Assembly (NCBI GenBank): GCA_022711755.1
Contig: JAKLEA010000018.1
Span: forward strand, 1-64,000
From: Planctomycetota bacterium
GTDB lineage: Bacteria; Planctomycetota; Brocadiia; SM23-32; JAKLEA01
Reading direction: 5' to 3'
Length of the DNA: 64,000 bases
The notes under the pieces were generated by a model, which saw only the letters and a list, made by a program, of their open reading frames with translations, ran no database searches and was not told where the DNA came from. This document shows, piece after piece, positions 33,827-45,275 of the stretch (the stretch's first letter is position 1; each line of letters begins with the position of its first letter). A program made the position numbers and the translations under genes.

Positions 33827-36436
33827 TCAGACTGCGCGCCAGGCGATTTCCCATCGGATTTCCGATCCCGGCTCGCCGTCGGTCGAGAAGCGGGCAAGAC
33901 CGTCGGCGTCAATCGTGAATTGCGCCGGTTCTCCGTTCAGGATTACTTTGAATCCTTCTGCTTTTGCGCCCTTCGGCAGACGGATTGCGAACTCGAATCG
34001 TCCGGAAGCGACCGGGCGATAATATCCATCATGCCTGTCCGGACTGTAAGCGAAACCCAGCAGGGGTAGCCTTAAGGCGAACGATTCCAGCGGCACAAGG
34101 GGGTCAATGACGATCATGCCGTCGCGGGGACGGACACCAGACAATTTGATGAGGCTGTGAAGCGGTCCGGCATGGCGATTCATGTTCATGACCGGGAAGT
34201 TGATGGCCGGGGTGAAGACGCTGTTGAAGGCCTGGCCCGCGTTCGGGCGACCGCTGGAGTAGTAGGCGTCCGGGCCGGACCAGATGCCGTACCAGAGGTC
34301 GGGATATGCCTCCGCCCGGGCCGCAAGCGTGGTCGAGAGGAAGAAACGCCACGCGGATTCCCGGTCAACATGCCCCCACGCCCATGCCGTCAATGAATCC
34401 ACGGCAGCCCACGTCGAACCGGGATCGGCCACACTTCCATCCGCCGGCCAGATCATGAGCGCACCGGTGGCCTCCGGCCTGACGCAGCGTTCCTCGACGT
34501 TCGCAAACAGCCGTCGGGACTGTTCCTCGTTCAGAGCGCCGCCGAGAACCGCAAAAGGCTGCGCATCAAGGAAGAGTCTGTCGCGTCCGAACATTTCGTC
34601 TCCGCGCCCTGTGTAACCTCTGGCCATCCACTCGCCTGTCCACATCGGCTTGAGTGCATCGGTCTGTTTCGCCGCGAACTCACGCATGAGCGCGGCTGTT
34701 CCTGCAGCGATGTTTCCGAGGTGCCGCGCCATCGCAGGCAGGACGAGCGCGGCCAGCGCGGCATTCTGGGCGGATTCCCCCCGGAGGAATCCTATGAAGG
34801 GATGCCCGGACAGCGGGAGCAAACCGTCGTTCCAGTCGCCAGTTCCCGATCGGATCATGCCGTGAGCGCCGACTCCGACGCGGTTCGTCAGGTGTCTGAA
34901 GGACAGCTGGACGTGCTCGAAGACCTTGCCGGTTCTGCCTTTAGACGGCGGGTTAAAGGGAACGTCTTCCTCAAGGAATCCCATGTCGCGGGTGGCGGAA
35001 AGGTATTCCGCAAGCGCCCACATGAAGAAGAGGTCCTGATCGCTGCTCCAACTGTGAATCAGCACCCCGGACGAGACGCCGTGGCCCATGTGCGCGTAGG
35101 GCAGGGCGCCGGTTTCCGGGTTCTGGGTCGCCATCATGAAACGCAGCATCTCCCTGGCCAACGAAGGCCGCAGATACGTCAGCGCCAGGATGAAAAGGGC
35201 GAAGTCGCGCGACGCGCCGGACAACCCCTGCTCGAAGGAATACGCCGATGCCTGGTCAACGAAATGCGCGCGATAGAAATCGCTGTAAAGCGTTCCGGCC
35301 TGGAGGTAGTAGGAATGCCATGCGCACTCCCTTTCCAGCCACTCTGCTCCCTCTGACCGGAATCCCGCATGCGGGATGCGTTTTCTCTCTTTCGGAATCG
35401 AATGCTTTTCGACGAGGGCGCGGATGCCGGCCCGGTCGCTGTATCCGTAGATGTAGCGAAACCGTGCGGTTTCCCCCGGCGCAAGTCTCACGGTTCGCCG
35501 GAACTCCAGTATTGAGTCGCCGCGATGGGCCGGGCGGTTCTTGATGAGGCTTCCGTCCGCCGCTCCGGTGACTCCAGGAGGATCGGCTAATCCTCCCGAT
35601 CCGAAGAACGCCCTTCCGTCAGTGGCGAATTGCGCGGCCCCGCTTGTCCCGTCATCCAGCGGCGCGAGAAATACGGTCTTCGGGTGGCAATCGAAAAGGA
35701 ATGGCGTTTCAGGATGCGGAGCAAGCGACGGCCATGAGAAGTTGACGCTGATCCCCGTCGCGCCTGTCGCCTCGTCGTGAAACGCCGATACTCTGAAAAG
35801 GCGGTTTAGCGCCTTGCGCAACATGAGAAACGGCCTGACGATAAACGGCGTGAAAAGCAATTGCTCGGGATTGACGGCCCAGAACTCGACAAGTCCGATC
35901 TCCGCGTCGGCGTTGCTCTCGTTCCTGATCTCAGTCTTGGAGATCAGAACGGGATCATCACCGTCCGGGGCTTCAATGCGCTCGATCAGCGTCATTTCGT
36001 CATGCCGCGTTTCCTTCAGGAAATAGCCTGTGCCGAATACGCGCCGCTGAGTCGCGTCCTTCGGTAATCCGCCGCGCAATGTGCTGAAGGTCCGACCGTT
36101 CATGCTGATGAACTTGAACCCGCCGGAATAGCCCATCCGTTCCGGCTCCCACCGGTTCAGAACCTTTCCCCCGCGCCCCCAGTCGTAAAGCTGCACGTAT
36201 CCGCCGTTATGGGCGGTGGCGATGACGCGGTCATTGCCCAGCAGGTGCCAGTGATCGCGCGACGCCCCCCGCGTTGTCTGATACTTGGCCCGCGCGTCGG
36301 ACCGTTCGTCAAGTTCGTATTCATAGGCCGGCAGGCCGGAGGCGTCGGTGATCCACCTGCCGAAGCTCCCGCTGCCCTTCGGGTGTTCGGGGATTCGGGG
36401 ATTGTCGTCGTTTAACCAGTCATGGAGATTGCTCAT
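33827..36436 (-). CDS. GH94-type glycoside phosphorylase
   Basis: The 869-residue protein matches the cellobiose/chitobiose phosphorylase group (GH94): an N-terminal beta-sandwich (about 1-300), a helical linker and an (alpha/alpha)6 barrel with the catalytic Asp in GTGDWNDGL. These enzymes split beta-linked disaccharides or glucans with phosphate, giving a sugar 1-phosphate without spending ATP. No signal peptide is present, so it works in the cytoplasm on imported oligosaccharides. I chose the ATG at 36436 (GGAAG six bases upstream) over one five codons earlier, because the diverged copy of this 5' end at 38616 keeps only this start. It is the first gene of the GH94-GH30-GH51 operon. Sugar specificity is unknown. 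Confidence 0.88.
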   Translation of the reverse strand: MSNLHDWLNDDNPRIPEHPKGSGSFGRWITDASGLPAYEYELDERSDARAKYQTTRGASRDHWHLLGNDRVIATAHNGGYVQLYDWGRGGKVLNRWEPERMGYSGGFKFISMNGRTFSTLRGGLPKDATQRRVFGTGYFLKETRHDEMTLIERIEAPDGDDPVLISKTEIRNESNADAEIGLVEFWAVNPEQLLFTPFIVRPFLMLRKALNRLFRVSAFHDEATGATGISVNFSWPSLAPHPETPFLFDCHPKTVFLAPLDDGTSGAAQFATDGRAFFGSGGLADPPGVTGAADGSLIKNRPAHRGDSILEFRRTVRLAPGETARFRYIYGYSDRAGIRALVEKHSIPKERKRIPHAGFRSEGAEWLERECAWHSYYLQAGTLYSDFYRAHFVDQASAYSFEQGLSGASRDFALFILALTYLRPSLAREMLRFMMATQNPETGALPYAHMGHGVSSGVLIHSWSSDQDLFFMWALAEYLSATRDMGFLEEDVPFNPPSKGRTGKVFEHVQLSFRHLTNRVGVGAHGMIRSGTGDWNDGLLPLSGHPFIGFLRGESAQNAALAALVLPAMARHLGNIAAGTAALMREFAAKQTDALKPMWTGEWMARGYTGRGDEMFGRDRLFLDAQPFAVLGGALNEEQSRRLFANVEERCVRPEATGALMIWPADGSVADPGSTWAAVDSLTAWAWGHVDRESAWRFFLSTTLAARAEAYPDLWYGIWSGPDAYYSSGRPNAGQAFNSVFTPAINFPVMNMNRHAGPLHSLIKLSGVRPRDGMIVIDPLVPLESFALRLPLLGFAYSPDRHDGYYRPVASGRFEFAIRLPKGAKAEGFKVILNGEPAQFTIDADGLARFSTDGEPGSEIRWEIAWRAV

Positions 36437-36537
36437 CTTTTCTTCCGGCATCGGGATGAATCCAGAACCTTATAACACCTTGCATGGTAAACGTCGCGTA
36501 ACAAATTCTGAAGACCCTAGAACGGATAGGGTGGGGA

Positions 36538-36565
36538 TTGGATTTTCCAAAGGCTGTGATATAGT
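36538..36565 (+). promoter_or_regulatory. Promoter candidate for the PEP-CTERM gene
   Basis: TTGGAT (36538-36543) and TATAGT (36560-36565) are 16 bases apart. The distance to the ATG at 36719 is about 150 bases, and the 53-base repeat at 36634-36686 lies in that leader. Confidence 0.35.
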
Positions 36566-36633
36566 GGAGTCATGGGTTTGAGGATGGCGCATTGCTCCGG
36601 TTTTTGGAAGGCGGCGGGCCACCAGGCAGAGAA

Positions 36634-36686
36634 AGGGCCGGAAGGGGAAATGGGAGGCGCAGAAATACGGTCGCTGTCCTCAATTT
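36634..36686. repeat. 53-base repeat, copy 1
   Basis: This segment aligns without gaps to 38351-38403. By my count there are 9 differences in 53 bases, all transitions. Both copies contain CCGGAAGGGGAAATG and end GGTCGCTGTCCtC-ATTT-like. It looks like a member of a dispersed short repeat family. It sits in the leader of the PEP-CTERM gene. Confidence 0.65.
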
Positions 36687-36718
36687 AACTTTTCAATTGC
36701 ATAGGGGAGGTTAGAACC

Positions 36719-37804
36719 ATGAACATGTGGAAAATTTGGGAAACGATTTTTTGTCTCGTTGCCGCGGCAAGTTTGTATGCAATGAATTGCTGGGCCGACA
36801 CCATACAGATAGTAACCGACCCCAGCGCAAGCGCCCTTGACGTTTACGACGGCACCGTCGCATGGCACAGCAGGAGCGCCGGGAAGTCGGTGATCAAATA
36901 TTGGAACGGATCAACCGTCCAAACCATCAATTGGAGCGGCCCAAACCCGCTTTACACAGGCATCACTGACGCTCCGATATCCTTGCAGGATGGCCAGATC
37001 GCATTTGTGGGCATCACCGATATGGTGGGTTTTGGCGATTTTCGCTATGATGTGCTATTCTGGAATGGTTCGACGGTCACGCAGGTAACCGACCAGAAAT
37101 ACGCGACCAAACCCAAGGTTTCGCTCTGGAACGGACTCGTGGCTTTCGAGGCTGATAATTCTGTGAAGTGCTGGTCACAGAGTGGTGGGACCCGGTCGTT
37201 GAGTAATGACTTTGGAGCCTGTCCTTCCGCATATAAGGAACAAGTAACGTGGCTCGAAGGCAGCACTCTCACGAGTAGAAACAGACTGAATATGTGGGAC
37301 GGATCCTCTAAGACGTATCTCGGTAGCGCTCTAGATCCGGGAATAACTGTGAATCAGTGGGACTATGTTCTGCACGGGGCGTCGTGGGCGAACCTATGGT
37401 ACCTTGCCGAACCTGAGAATCCACCGCCAAAATATTGGCTCTACTACGATGAGGTCAACGTGCCGGATGACACCAGGATTGATTATGTTGTCTATCCGGA
37501 CGGTCCGATTCATGATGACATTGACATGTACGACGGCCATGTTGTCTGGGCCAAGAGCGACGGAAATGATTACGAGATATTCTACTGGGACGGCGTCAAC
37601 GTAACCCAGATAACTGATAACTCGACGGATGACCTGCATCCGGCAATTTATCACGCTAGTCCTGCTCAGATTGTCTGGATAGGCCAGGGAGGCAACGTGT
37701 TTTTCACCGTCGTTCCAGAGCCAAGCGCCCTGCTTCTCGTTGGTATCGGATGTGCGGCTCTGGCGGGACGCCGCATCATGAAGCACCGGACCCAATCCAA
37801 GTAG
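36719..37804 (+). CDS. PEP-CTERM-anchored beta-propeller-like exported protein
   Basis: The 361-residue product has a signal peptide (residues 1-26) and a body of short repeated strands of the type YDGTVAW, DGQIAFVG, NGLVAFEA, DGHVVWAK and GVNVTQITDNS, as in TolB-like beta-propellers. It ends with a PEP-CTERM sorting signal: VPEPSALLLVGIG, a hydrophobic helix, then GRRIMKHR. Such proteins are recognised by an exosortase and usually reach the outer surface in exopolysaccharide-making Gram-negative bacteria; no exosortase gene is in the window. GGGGAGG stands 8 bases before the ATG. A surface or matrix role is an inference. Confidence 0.88.
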   Translation: MNMWKIWETIFCLVAAASLYAMNCWADTIQIVTDPSASALDVYDGTVAWHSRSAGKSVIKYWNGSTVQTINWSGPNPLYTGITDAPISLQDGQIAFVGITDMVGFGDFRYDVLFWNGSTVTQVTDQKYATKPKVSLWNGLVAFEADNSVKCWSQSGGTRSLSNDFGACPSAYKEQVTWLEGSTLTSRNRLNMWDGSSKTYLGSALDPGITVNQWDYVLHGASWANLWYLAEPENPPPKYWLYYDEVNVPDDTRIDYVVYPDGPIHDDIDMYDGHVVWAKSDGNDYEIFYWDGVNVTQITDNSTDDLHPAIYHASPAQIVWIGQGGNVFFTVVPEPSALLLVGIGCAALAGRRIMKHRTQSK

Positions 37805-37890
37805 ATTATCACTGCCGCACATCAACGCCGACCCGAAAGGATCGGAGACGAGGATTTCGACTCGCATCTCGAATCAGTGGATAAAGCGTG

Positions 37891-37997
37891 TCACCCCAGC
37901 GCCTTCCTCAATTCCTACTCAGTCGTCTTCAGTGCTTCCTCGATGCCCGCCGGGCCGGTTCCGCCAGCCTGCGCCATTTCCGGCTTGCCGCCGCCGT
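37891..37997 (-). pseudogene. Remnant of the alaS 3' end
   Basis: These 107 bases align without gaps to 42606-42712, the end of alaS, at about 84 percent identity by my count. The minus-strand translation reads GGGKPEMAQAGGTGPAGIEE, then ALKTTE, an in-frame TAG replacing an Ala codon, then ELRKALG and a TGA at the same place as the alaS stop. It lacks everything upstream of the last 36 codons and cannot be functional. It ends a few bases before the repeats at 38001. Confidence 0.85.
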
Positions 37998-38000
37998 ATT

Positions 38001-38066
38001 GATTTCGGGGGACATCTAGATTTCAGGGGACATCATCAACAGTGTTCGTAGATTTCGGGGAACATC
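38001..38066. repeat. Three short direct repeats
   Basis: Near-identical 16-base units GATTTCGGGGGACATC (38001-38016), GATTTCAGGGGACATC (38019-38034) and GATTTCGGGGAACATC (38051-38066) occur in a row. The spacing is irregular (2 and 16 bases). They are related to the right boundary of the element at 38332-38349 in inverted orientation. Confidence 0.7.
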
Positions 38067-38349
38067 ATAATATGGATTTTGAGCCAGTCCCGCGCGCATT
38101 GCGGCGGGCATTGACGCCGTCGCCCTTCCGCGTTAGCCTGTACTGCATGGGCAGTGTGGCAAGGGTCGTCGTGCTGTGCCTGCCGCATCACGTCGCACAG
38201 GATGGTGCGCGGCGCGCGGGATGAAGACATTCTTCCACTTGGAAGACTGCGCCCTCGCACTGACAGCTTACTGACGTGCCAGGTAAAATGCTACAGGCGC
38301 GGAAGTACCACCAAAGTAGCGGGAAAACTGTATGATGTCCCCGGATATC
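38051..38349. mobile_element. Possible MITE-like element with 19-base terminal inverted repeats
   Basis: The left end GATTTCGGGGAACATCATA (38051-38069) matches the reverse complement of the right end (38331-38349) at 16 of 19 positions. The 300-base interior has no credible ORF. No target-site duplication is obvious, and no transposase is in the window, so this is a candidate non-autonomous element. Confidence 0.4.
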
Positions 38350-38350
38350 A

Positions 38351-38403
38351 AGGACCGGAAGGGGAAATGAGAGATACAGAAGTATGGTCGCTGTCCCCGA
38401 TTT
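38351..38403. repeat. 53-base repeat, copy 2
   Basis: Gapless partner of 36634-36686, about 83 percent identical, with only transitions between them. It directly abuts the GH94 fragment, ending with TGTCCCCGATTT, a motif that also resembles the reverse complement of the nearby direct repeats. Confidence 0.65.
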
Positions 38404-38405
38404 TT

Positions 38406-38660
38406 CGCGGTCATTGCCCAGCAGATGCCAGTGATCGCGCGAAACTCCCCGCGTCGTGTTGTATTCGGCCAGCGCGTCGGACCGTTCGTCAAGCTCGTAT
38501 TCATAGGCCGGCAGCCCGGAGTCGTCGGTAATCCACCTGCCGAAGCTCCCGCCGCCCTTCGGGTGTTCGGGGATTCGGGAATCGTCGTCGTTCAACCAGT
38601 CATGGAGATCGCCCATCTTTGCTCCCGGTCTCAGGGTTAATCCATAACCTTATAACACAT
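38406..38660 (-). pseudogene. Remnant of the GH94 gene 5' end with its upstream region
   Basis: These 255 bases align without gaps to 36226-36480 with about 30 differences (88 percent by my count). The coding part (38616 down to 38406) starts with ATG, preceded by GGGAG, and reads MGDLHDWLNDDDSRIPEHPK and onward for about 70 residues before similarity stops abruptly at the 53-base repeat. The upstream TTATAACAC block is conserved too, so the copy includes the putative promoter -10 region. It may still be transcribed but encodes only the start of the enzyme. Confidence 0.88.
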
Positions 38661-38715
38661 TGCAATGAAGACGGCGCTCAGCAAAACTCAAGTCGAATCG
38701 CTTTGAAGCCGGTTC

Positions 38716-38743
38716 TTGTGTGGGAGCGTAACGATTGTATAAT
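38716..38743 (+). promoter_or_regulatory. Promoter of the FGE-like gene
   Basis: TTGTGT (38716-38721) and a perfect TATAAT (38738-38743) are 16 bases apart. Because the -10 box overlaps the earliest in-frame ATG at 38735, translation must start downstream, which supports the ATG at 38786. Confidence 0.5.
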
Positions 38744-38785
38744 ATACGTATGAAGCGTTTGCTGCGGCGCGTTGGAATAAGAGAA

Positions 38786-39842
38786 ATGAGTGTGCAATAC
38801 CGGTTTTCCAAGATTGCTGTATTGCTCGTGACTGCCAGCCTTCTTCCCGTCTTGGCGTTTGCCGAGGATGAGGCCGTCGAGCTCCCAACGACTCCCGAAT
38901 GGGCGAAGGAGGTTGTCTCGAAGGAGCAGCTTGCGGCTGCCGCAGAATACGGTATCCCCGTCGCCTTTGAGAACAGCATCGGGATGCGGTTCGTGCTGAT
39001 CCCGGCGGGCGAGTTCATGATGGGCAGCAAGCACTCACCGGAGGAGATCCGCAGTCGCTGGAGTGACGATACCGAATGGTACAAAAAGGAACTGCCGCGC
39101 CACAAGGTCAAGCTCACCAAACCGTTCTATCTGAGTATCTACGAAACTACACGCGGGGAGTTCGGGCGTTTCGTGCGCGAGAAGGGGTATAAGACTGATG
39201 TAGAGAAGACGGACGCCTTTACAGAGGAGGGGGGGGCCAGTACAAGGAATCTGCTGGCGATGCCCTGGATTCGAGCAGACGGATAGACACCCGGTCGTGT
39301 GCGCCAGTTGGAACGACGCGAAGGCGTTCTGTGACTGGCTCAGCGGCAAGGAGGGCAGGTCATACGGCCTGCCGTCGGAAGCCCAATGGGAGTATACCTG
39401 TCTCGCGGGAGTGGATGGAGTCTGGTGGTGGGGAGACAGGGAAGAGGACGCCAAGGGCAACGCGAACGTCAGAAGCTCGGCCGAGTACCTCGACTGGCCT
39501 AACCCGTTCAAGGGTGTAAACGACGGCTATATTTACACGGCCCCCGTTGGGAGCTTCAAGCCGAATCCGTGGGGGGTGTACGACATTATTGGGAACGTTT
39601 GGGAATGGTGTAAAGACTTATTCGGTCCTTATCCATCGGGTAACGTCAGCGACCCGAAGGGACCTTCTTCCGGTCCCGGTCGCGTGTTCCGCGGCGGAGC
39701 CTGGAGCTGCAGTTCTTACCTTGCTCGTTCAACCGGCCGCAGTGGGTTCCCACCATGGTTCTCTAACGTGGACTTCGGTTTTCGTGTGATGTTGCCGTCC
39801 GGGACTGGGGAAGGGAAATCCGAGGAAATACGTGGGCGTTAA
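38786..39842 (+). pseudogene. Exported FGE/SUMF1-like protein gene split by a frameshift in an 8-G run
   Basis: The first part (from the ATG at 38786) encodes a signal peptide (MSVQYRFSKIAVLLVTASLL) and the start of an FGE-like domain (IGMRFVLIPAGEFMMGS, HKVKLTKPFYLSIYETT). It runs out of frame after AFTEEGG and stops at 39284. The second part, in another frame, continues the same domain: CWRCPGFEQTDRHPVVCASW, then LPSEAQWEYTC, GNVWEWC, and ends DFGFRVMLPSG. Removing one G from the run of eight at 39229-39236 would join them into one protein of about 350 residues. This may be a real inactivating mutation, a phase-variable tract or a sequencing error. Such proteins belong to the SUMF1 fold family; sulfatase activation is not proven. 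Confidence 0.85.
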
Positions 39843-40074
39843 CAATAGTGTTCGGCACGTCAGTTGCCGTTGTAGATAATAGGGTATGGTTGGACTTGCT
39901 GACAGCGGCTCGCGAGCGCCTATATGGCGCATTACCGTAATGGGTCTTTGCTTCGCAAACCTTCCGCTCCGTCTGTCAGCCATTATTCTACATTGACACG
40001 CCCGCCGCTCCCCTGGAACATGATTGCCGTTGCGCTTCTTCCTGGTAAAAGGCGGTTTGCGGAGGAATAAGGAA

Positions 40075-42147
40075 ATGAAGACGACGGACATCACCATTAG
40101 ATTCATAGCTGCTGTTCTGGCATCGTCATTTGGCTGTGCTGCGATTGAGCGTGAGGGGCAGGGGCCGCCGGAATTCGCGGCGGGGCAATGGCGGGTGCGC
40201 GACGTCGCCGCTGATGGGATGGCCGCAAACAAGCAATCATCCGGCATCCGGAAGTCCGGAGTTGACAGCGAAGTGTCCGCATCGCAACTCGGCATCCGCC
40301 TGAAATCGGAAGCGCACGCCGAATCGGGGGTTTTGAGGTTATCATGCGAATGCGCGGATACGACCGGGCGAGATCGCGCCGTGACGCTCTCGTTCTGCAT
40401 GAAGTTTGAAGCAAGCGGCGGCGTATGGCATGACGACCCGCAACGCGCCAGAAAGATCGAGGGTGTCGGCGAGTTTGCGAATCTTGTTGACGTCGGCTAC
40501 GGGGTGACCGGCATGGCGTCGCTCTACCCGCTTGCCGTCGTCTCCGTCGGCGACAAAGCGCTGTGCCTTGCCGTTCCGCCGGAGCCGCCGCGAATGGTTC
40601 GGTTCGTCTATGACACAGCACAAAAGGAGTTCCGCGCCGAATTCGATTTCGGGCTTTCACCCATTCCGGAGCTGTTTCCATCCCGCGCGGACGCCGCCGT
40701 CATCGCCTATGAAGTCGGCGTCGAATGGCCCTTCCGCCGCGCGCTGGCAAGGTACTATGATCTGTATCCCGACGCCTTCCGCCGGCGAGTCTCAAAGGGC
40801 GGAATCTGGCTCCCGTTCCAGTCAATCGCCAACATCCAGCGCCCGGAAGATTTTGGCTTCGCCTTCCGGGAGGTCGCGCCGGGCGATCTCCATACCGTTG
40901 CGGAGGACGACAAACTCGGAGTTGGCAGCTTCATCTATTGCGAGCCTCAGACCAACTGGCGCTCATTCAGGGGGGAAGAGAAACCGACATACGAGGCGTA
41001 TCTCGCCCAGTTGAAGGAAGACGCAGATGGCGGGGATGCGAAGTCCCGCGCCACGCTCAACAGCGCAATCGAGCGGGAAGACGGGCGCTGTGACCTTTAC
41101 CTCGAACCCATCGCGTGGACTAAGCAGGCCCCGTTCGGCTGCAACGCCGATCCGGGAGCGCCTTCAAATGATTTCCAGAACAAGGCGCAATACGAGATGT
41201 CCCTGCTGGAAAAGGTCCTCGGCTGGAAAGATCAGCCGCCGGCAGGGCTGGATGGCGTCTATATTGATTCCATGGAGGGCTGGGGGCTGATTCAAAACTA
41301 TCGCCGGGAGCACTGGCGCGTCACGCGGTACCCGCTGACTTTCAACCCGGAGACGCGCAAGGTCTGCCTGTTCAACTTCTGGGGGACGCATGCCTTCATC
41401 AAGGATCTGTCCGGACGGCTGTGGGAGAAGGGCATGGCGCTGATGGGCAACGACGCCTTTTTCCGGTTCTGGTTCCTCGCGCCCTACGTGGATATTCCCG
41501 GGCGCGAATATCGCTGGATTGAGGACGGCAAGTGGCAAAGCGTTTCTGATGAACGCTATCTTTTCCTCCGTTCGATGGCCGCGCGCAGGCCGTACCTCAT
41601 GTTGATGAACAACGATTACGACGCGGCGGGCGGGCGCATGGAGGAGTATTTCCAGCGCAGCCTCTTCTACGCCGTCTACCCCAGCATGTTCCACGGACAC
41701 AGCAGCCTTTCCAATCTTGCGTATTTCTACAATCCGGACTGGTATAACCGCGACCGGCATCTCTTTCTGAAATACGTTCCGCTTATCCGGAGGCTCGACC
41801 TTGCCGGATGGGAGCCGGTTCCCTTTGCAGCCGTCGCGCCGGAAGAGATACGGATTGAAAGATACGGGTTGGCTGGGGACGGCAATCTTGCCTTCACGGT
41901 TCATAATCCGACCGACGCGGGGAAGAGCGTCGTCGTTAAGCTCATGAGGAAGGAGCTTGGAATACGCGGCAAGGTCGGCGCGATGGAGTGGATCGGGGGC
42001 AGTGAGCTTGATGTTTCCGAAGAGGGGGAGGAAATCGTAATCAGGTTGGAATTGAATTCACACGGCTATGCTGCGATCGGGATTGATTCCATCAAATGGC
42101 GATCAGGCGGTGAAGTGCGCACGTCCGGTGCTTTTTCCGATCATTGA
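40075..42147 (+). CDS. Exported protein of glycoside hydrolase type, family not assigned
   Basis: I place the start at the ATG at 40075, with GGAGG about a dozen bases upstream; a frame opening 17 codons earlier has no site. The 690-residue product begins with a signal peptide ending in SSFGC, so it may be a lipoprotein. An N-terminal beta domain (about 25-240) is followed by a probable TIM barrel (about 250-560), with aromatic and acidic loops such as YIDSMEGWG and MLMNNDYDAAG. A C-terminal beta domain (about 590-690) has AFTVHNPTDAGKSVVVKL. This architecture is that of a glycosidase, and DSMEGW could supply a catalytic acid, but I cannot name the family or the catalytic pair. It converges with the cupin gene. 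Confidence 0.65.
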   Translation: MKTTDITIRFIAAVLASSFGCAAIEREGQGPPEFAAGQWRVRDVAADGMAANKQSSGIRKSGVDSEVSASQLGIRLKSEAHAESGVLRLSCECADTTGRDRAVTLSFCMKFEASGGVWHDDPQRARKIEGVGEFANLVDVGYGVTGMASLYPLAVVSVGDKALCLAVPPEPPRMVRFVYDTAQKEFRAEFDFGLSPIPELFPSRADAAVIAYEVGVEWPFRRALARYYDLYPDAFRRRVSKGGIWLPFQSIANIQRPEDFGFAFREVAPGDLHTVAEDDKLGVGSFIYCEPQTNWRSFRGEEKPTYEAYLAQLKEDADGGDAKSRATLNSAIEREDGRCDLYLEPIAWTKQAPFGCNADPGAPSNDFQNKAQYEMSLLEKVLGWKDQPPAGLDGVYIDSMEGWGLIQNYRREHWRVTRYPLTFNPETRKVCLFNFWGTHAFIKDLSGRLWEKGMALMGNDAFFRFWFLAPYVDIPGREYRWIEDGKWQSVSDERYLFLRSMAARRPYLMLMNNDYDAAGGRMEEYFQRSLFYAVYPSMFHGHSSLSNLAYFYNPDWYNRDRHLFLKYVPLIRRLDLAGWEPVPFAAVAPEEIRIERYGLAGDGNLAFTVHNPTDAGKSVVVKLMRKELGIRGKVGAMEWIGGSELDVSEEGEEIVIRLELNSHGYAAIGIDSIKWRSGGEVRTSGAFSDH

Positions 42148-42246
42148 TCCCCAGATCATAATCAGATTAAGTCAGCGTTCTGTGCGAGGTATTCACTTCC
42201 AGCATGGCCCGTCCGCGCATATCCGCGTCCATCTGTGGCTCGAATC

Positions 42247-42605
42247 TCATACCCACTCATCCGCCGGATCGAATTTCGGAATTGCCGTGACCAGGAGGCG
42301 CAATTTCCCAACGGCCCTGTGTCTGCATCCCGGCTTAATCATCACGGCTGATCCGCGCCTGACCGGCAATCTTTCGCCGTCAAGCTCGATTGTGCCCTCC
42401 CCCTCAAGAATGAAGTAGATTTCCGTAAGCTTCTTGTGATAGTGCGTCTGCGCGTCGGTCTTGATATCAACGATATGCGTCGAGGCCGTCGCGTCCGGAT
42501 CATCCAGGAAACCCCGCCGCGTCAGCCCGCACGGGCATGGTTTCGGATCGAGTTCATCGAGTTGATGAAAGAGATAACGCCTGCCGCGCCCAGCCTCCGG
42601 TTTAC

Positions 42606-42609
<4 letters not shown>
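42247..42609 (-). CDS. Small cupin-domain protein
   Basis: The 120-residue product is a single cupin barrel. Motif 1 is THYHKKLTEIYFILEGEG, with two His and one Glu as metal ligands, and motif 2 is PGCRHRAVG with the remaining His. Single-domain cupins of this size bind a metal and act on, or sense, small sugars or acids; the reaction is unknown. An N-terminal CPCG pair is present. Its ATG overlaps the alaS stop by four bases (ATGA), so it is translated by coupling with alaS and is the last gene of the recA-htrA-alaS-cupin run. Confidence 0.85.

Positions 42610-45271
<2,662 letters not shown>

Positions 45272-45275
<4 letters not shown>

Larger units (their letters stand above)
37805..38715. 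other. Gene-fragment and repeat scar between the PEP-CTERM and FGE-like genes
   Basis: This stretch of over 900 bases holds no intact gene. In order it contains a diverged copy of the alaS 3' end, three short direct repeats, a region bounded by inverted repeats, copy 2 of the 53-base repeat, and a diverged copy of the GH94 5' end with its upstream sequence. Each part is listed separately. Confidence 0.75.

Noticed and set aside
38001..38066. CRISPR array
   Set aside because: The three 16-base units have irregular 2- and 16-base spacing, no spacer-length regularity and no cas genes nearby.
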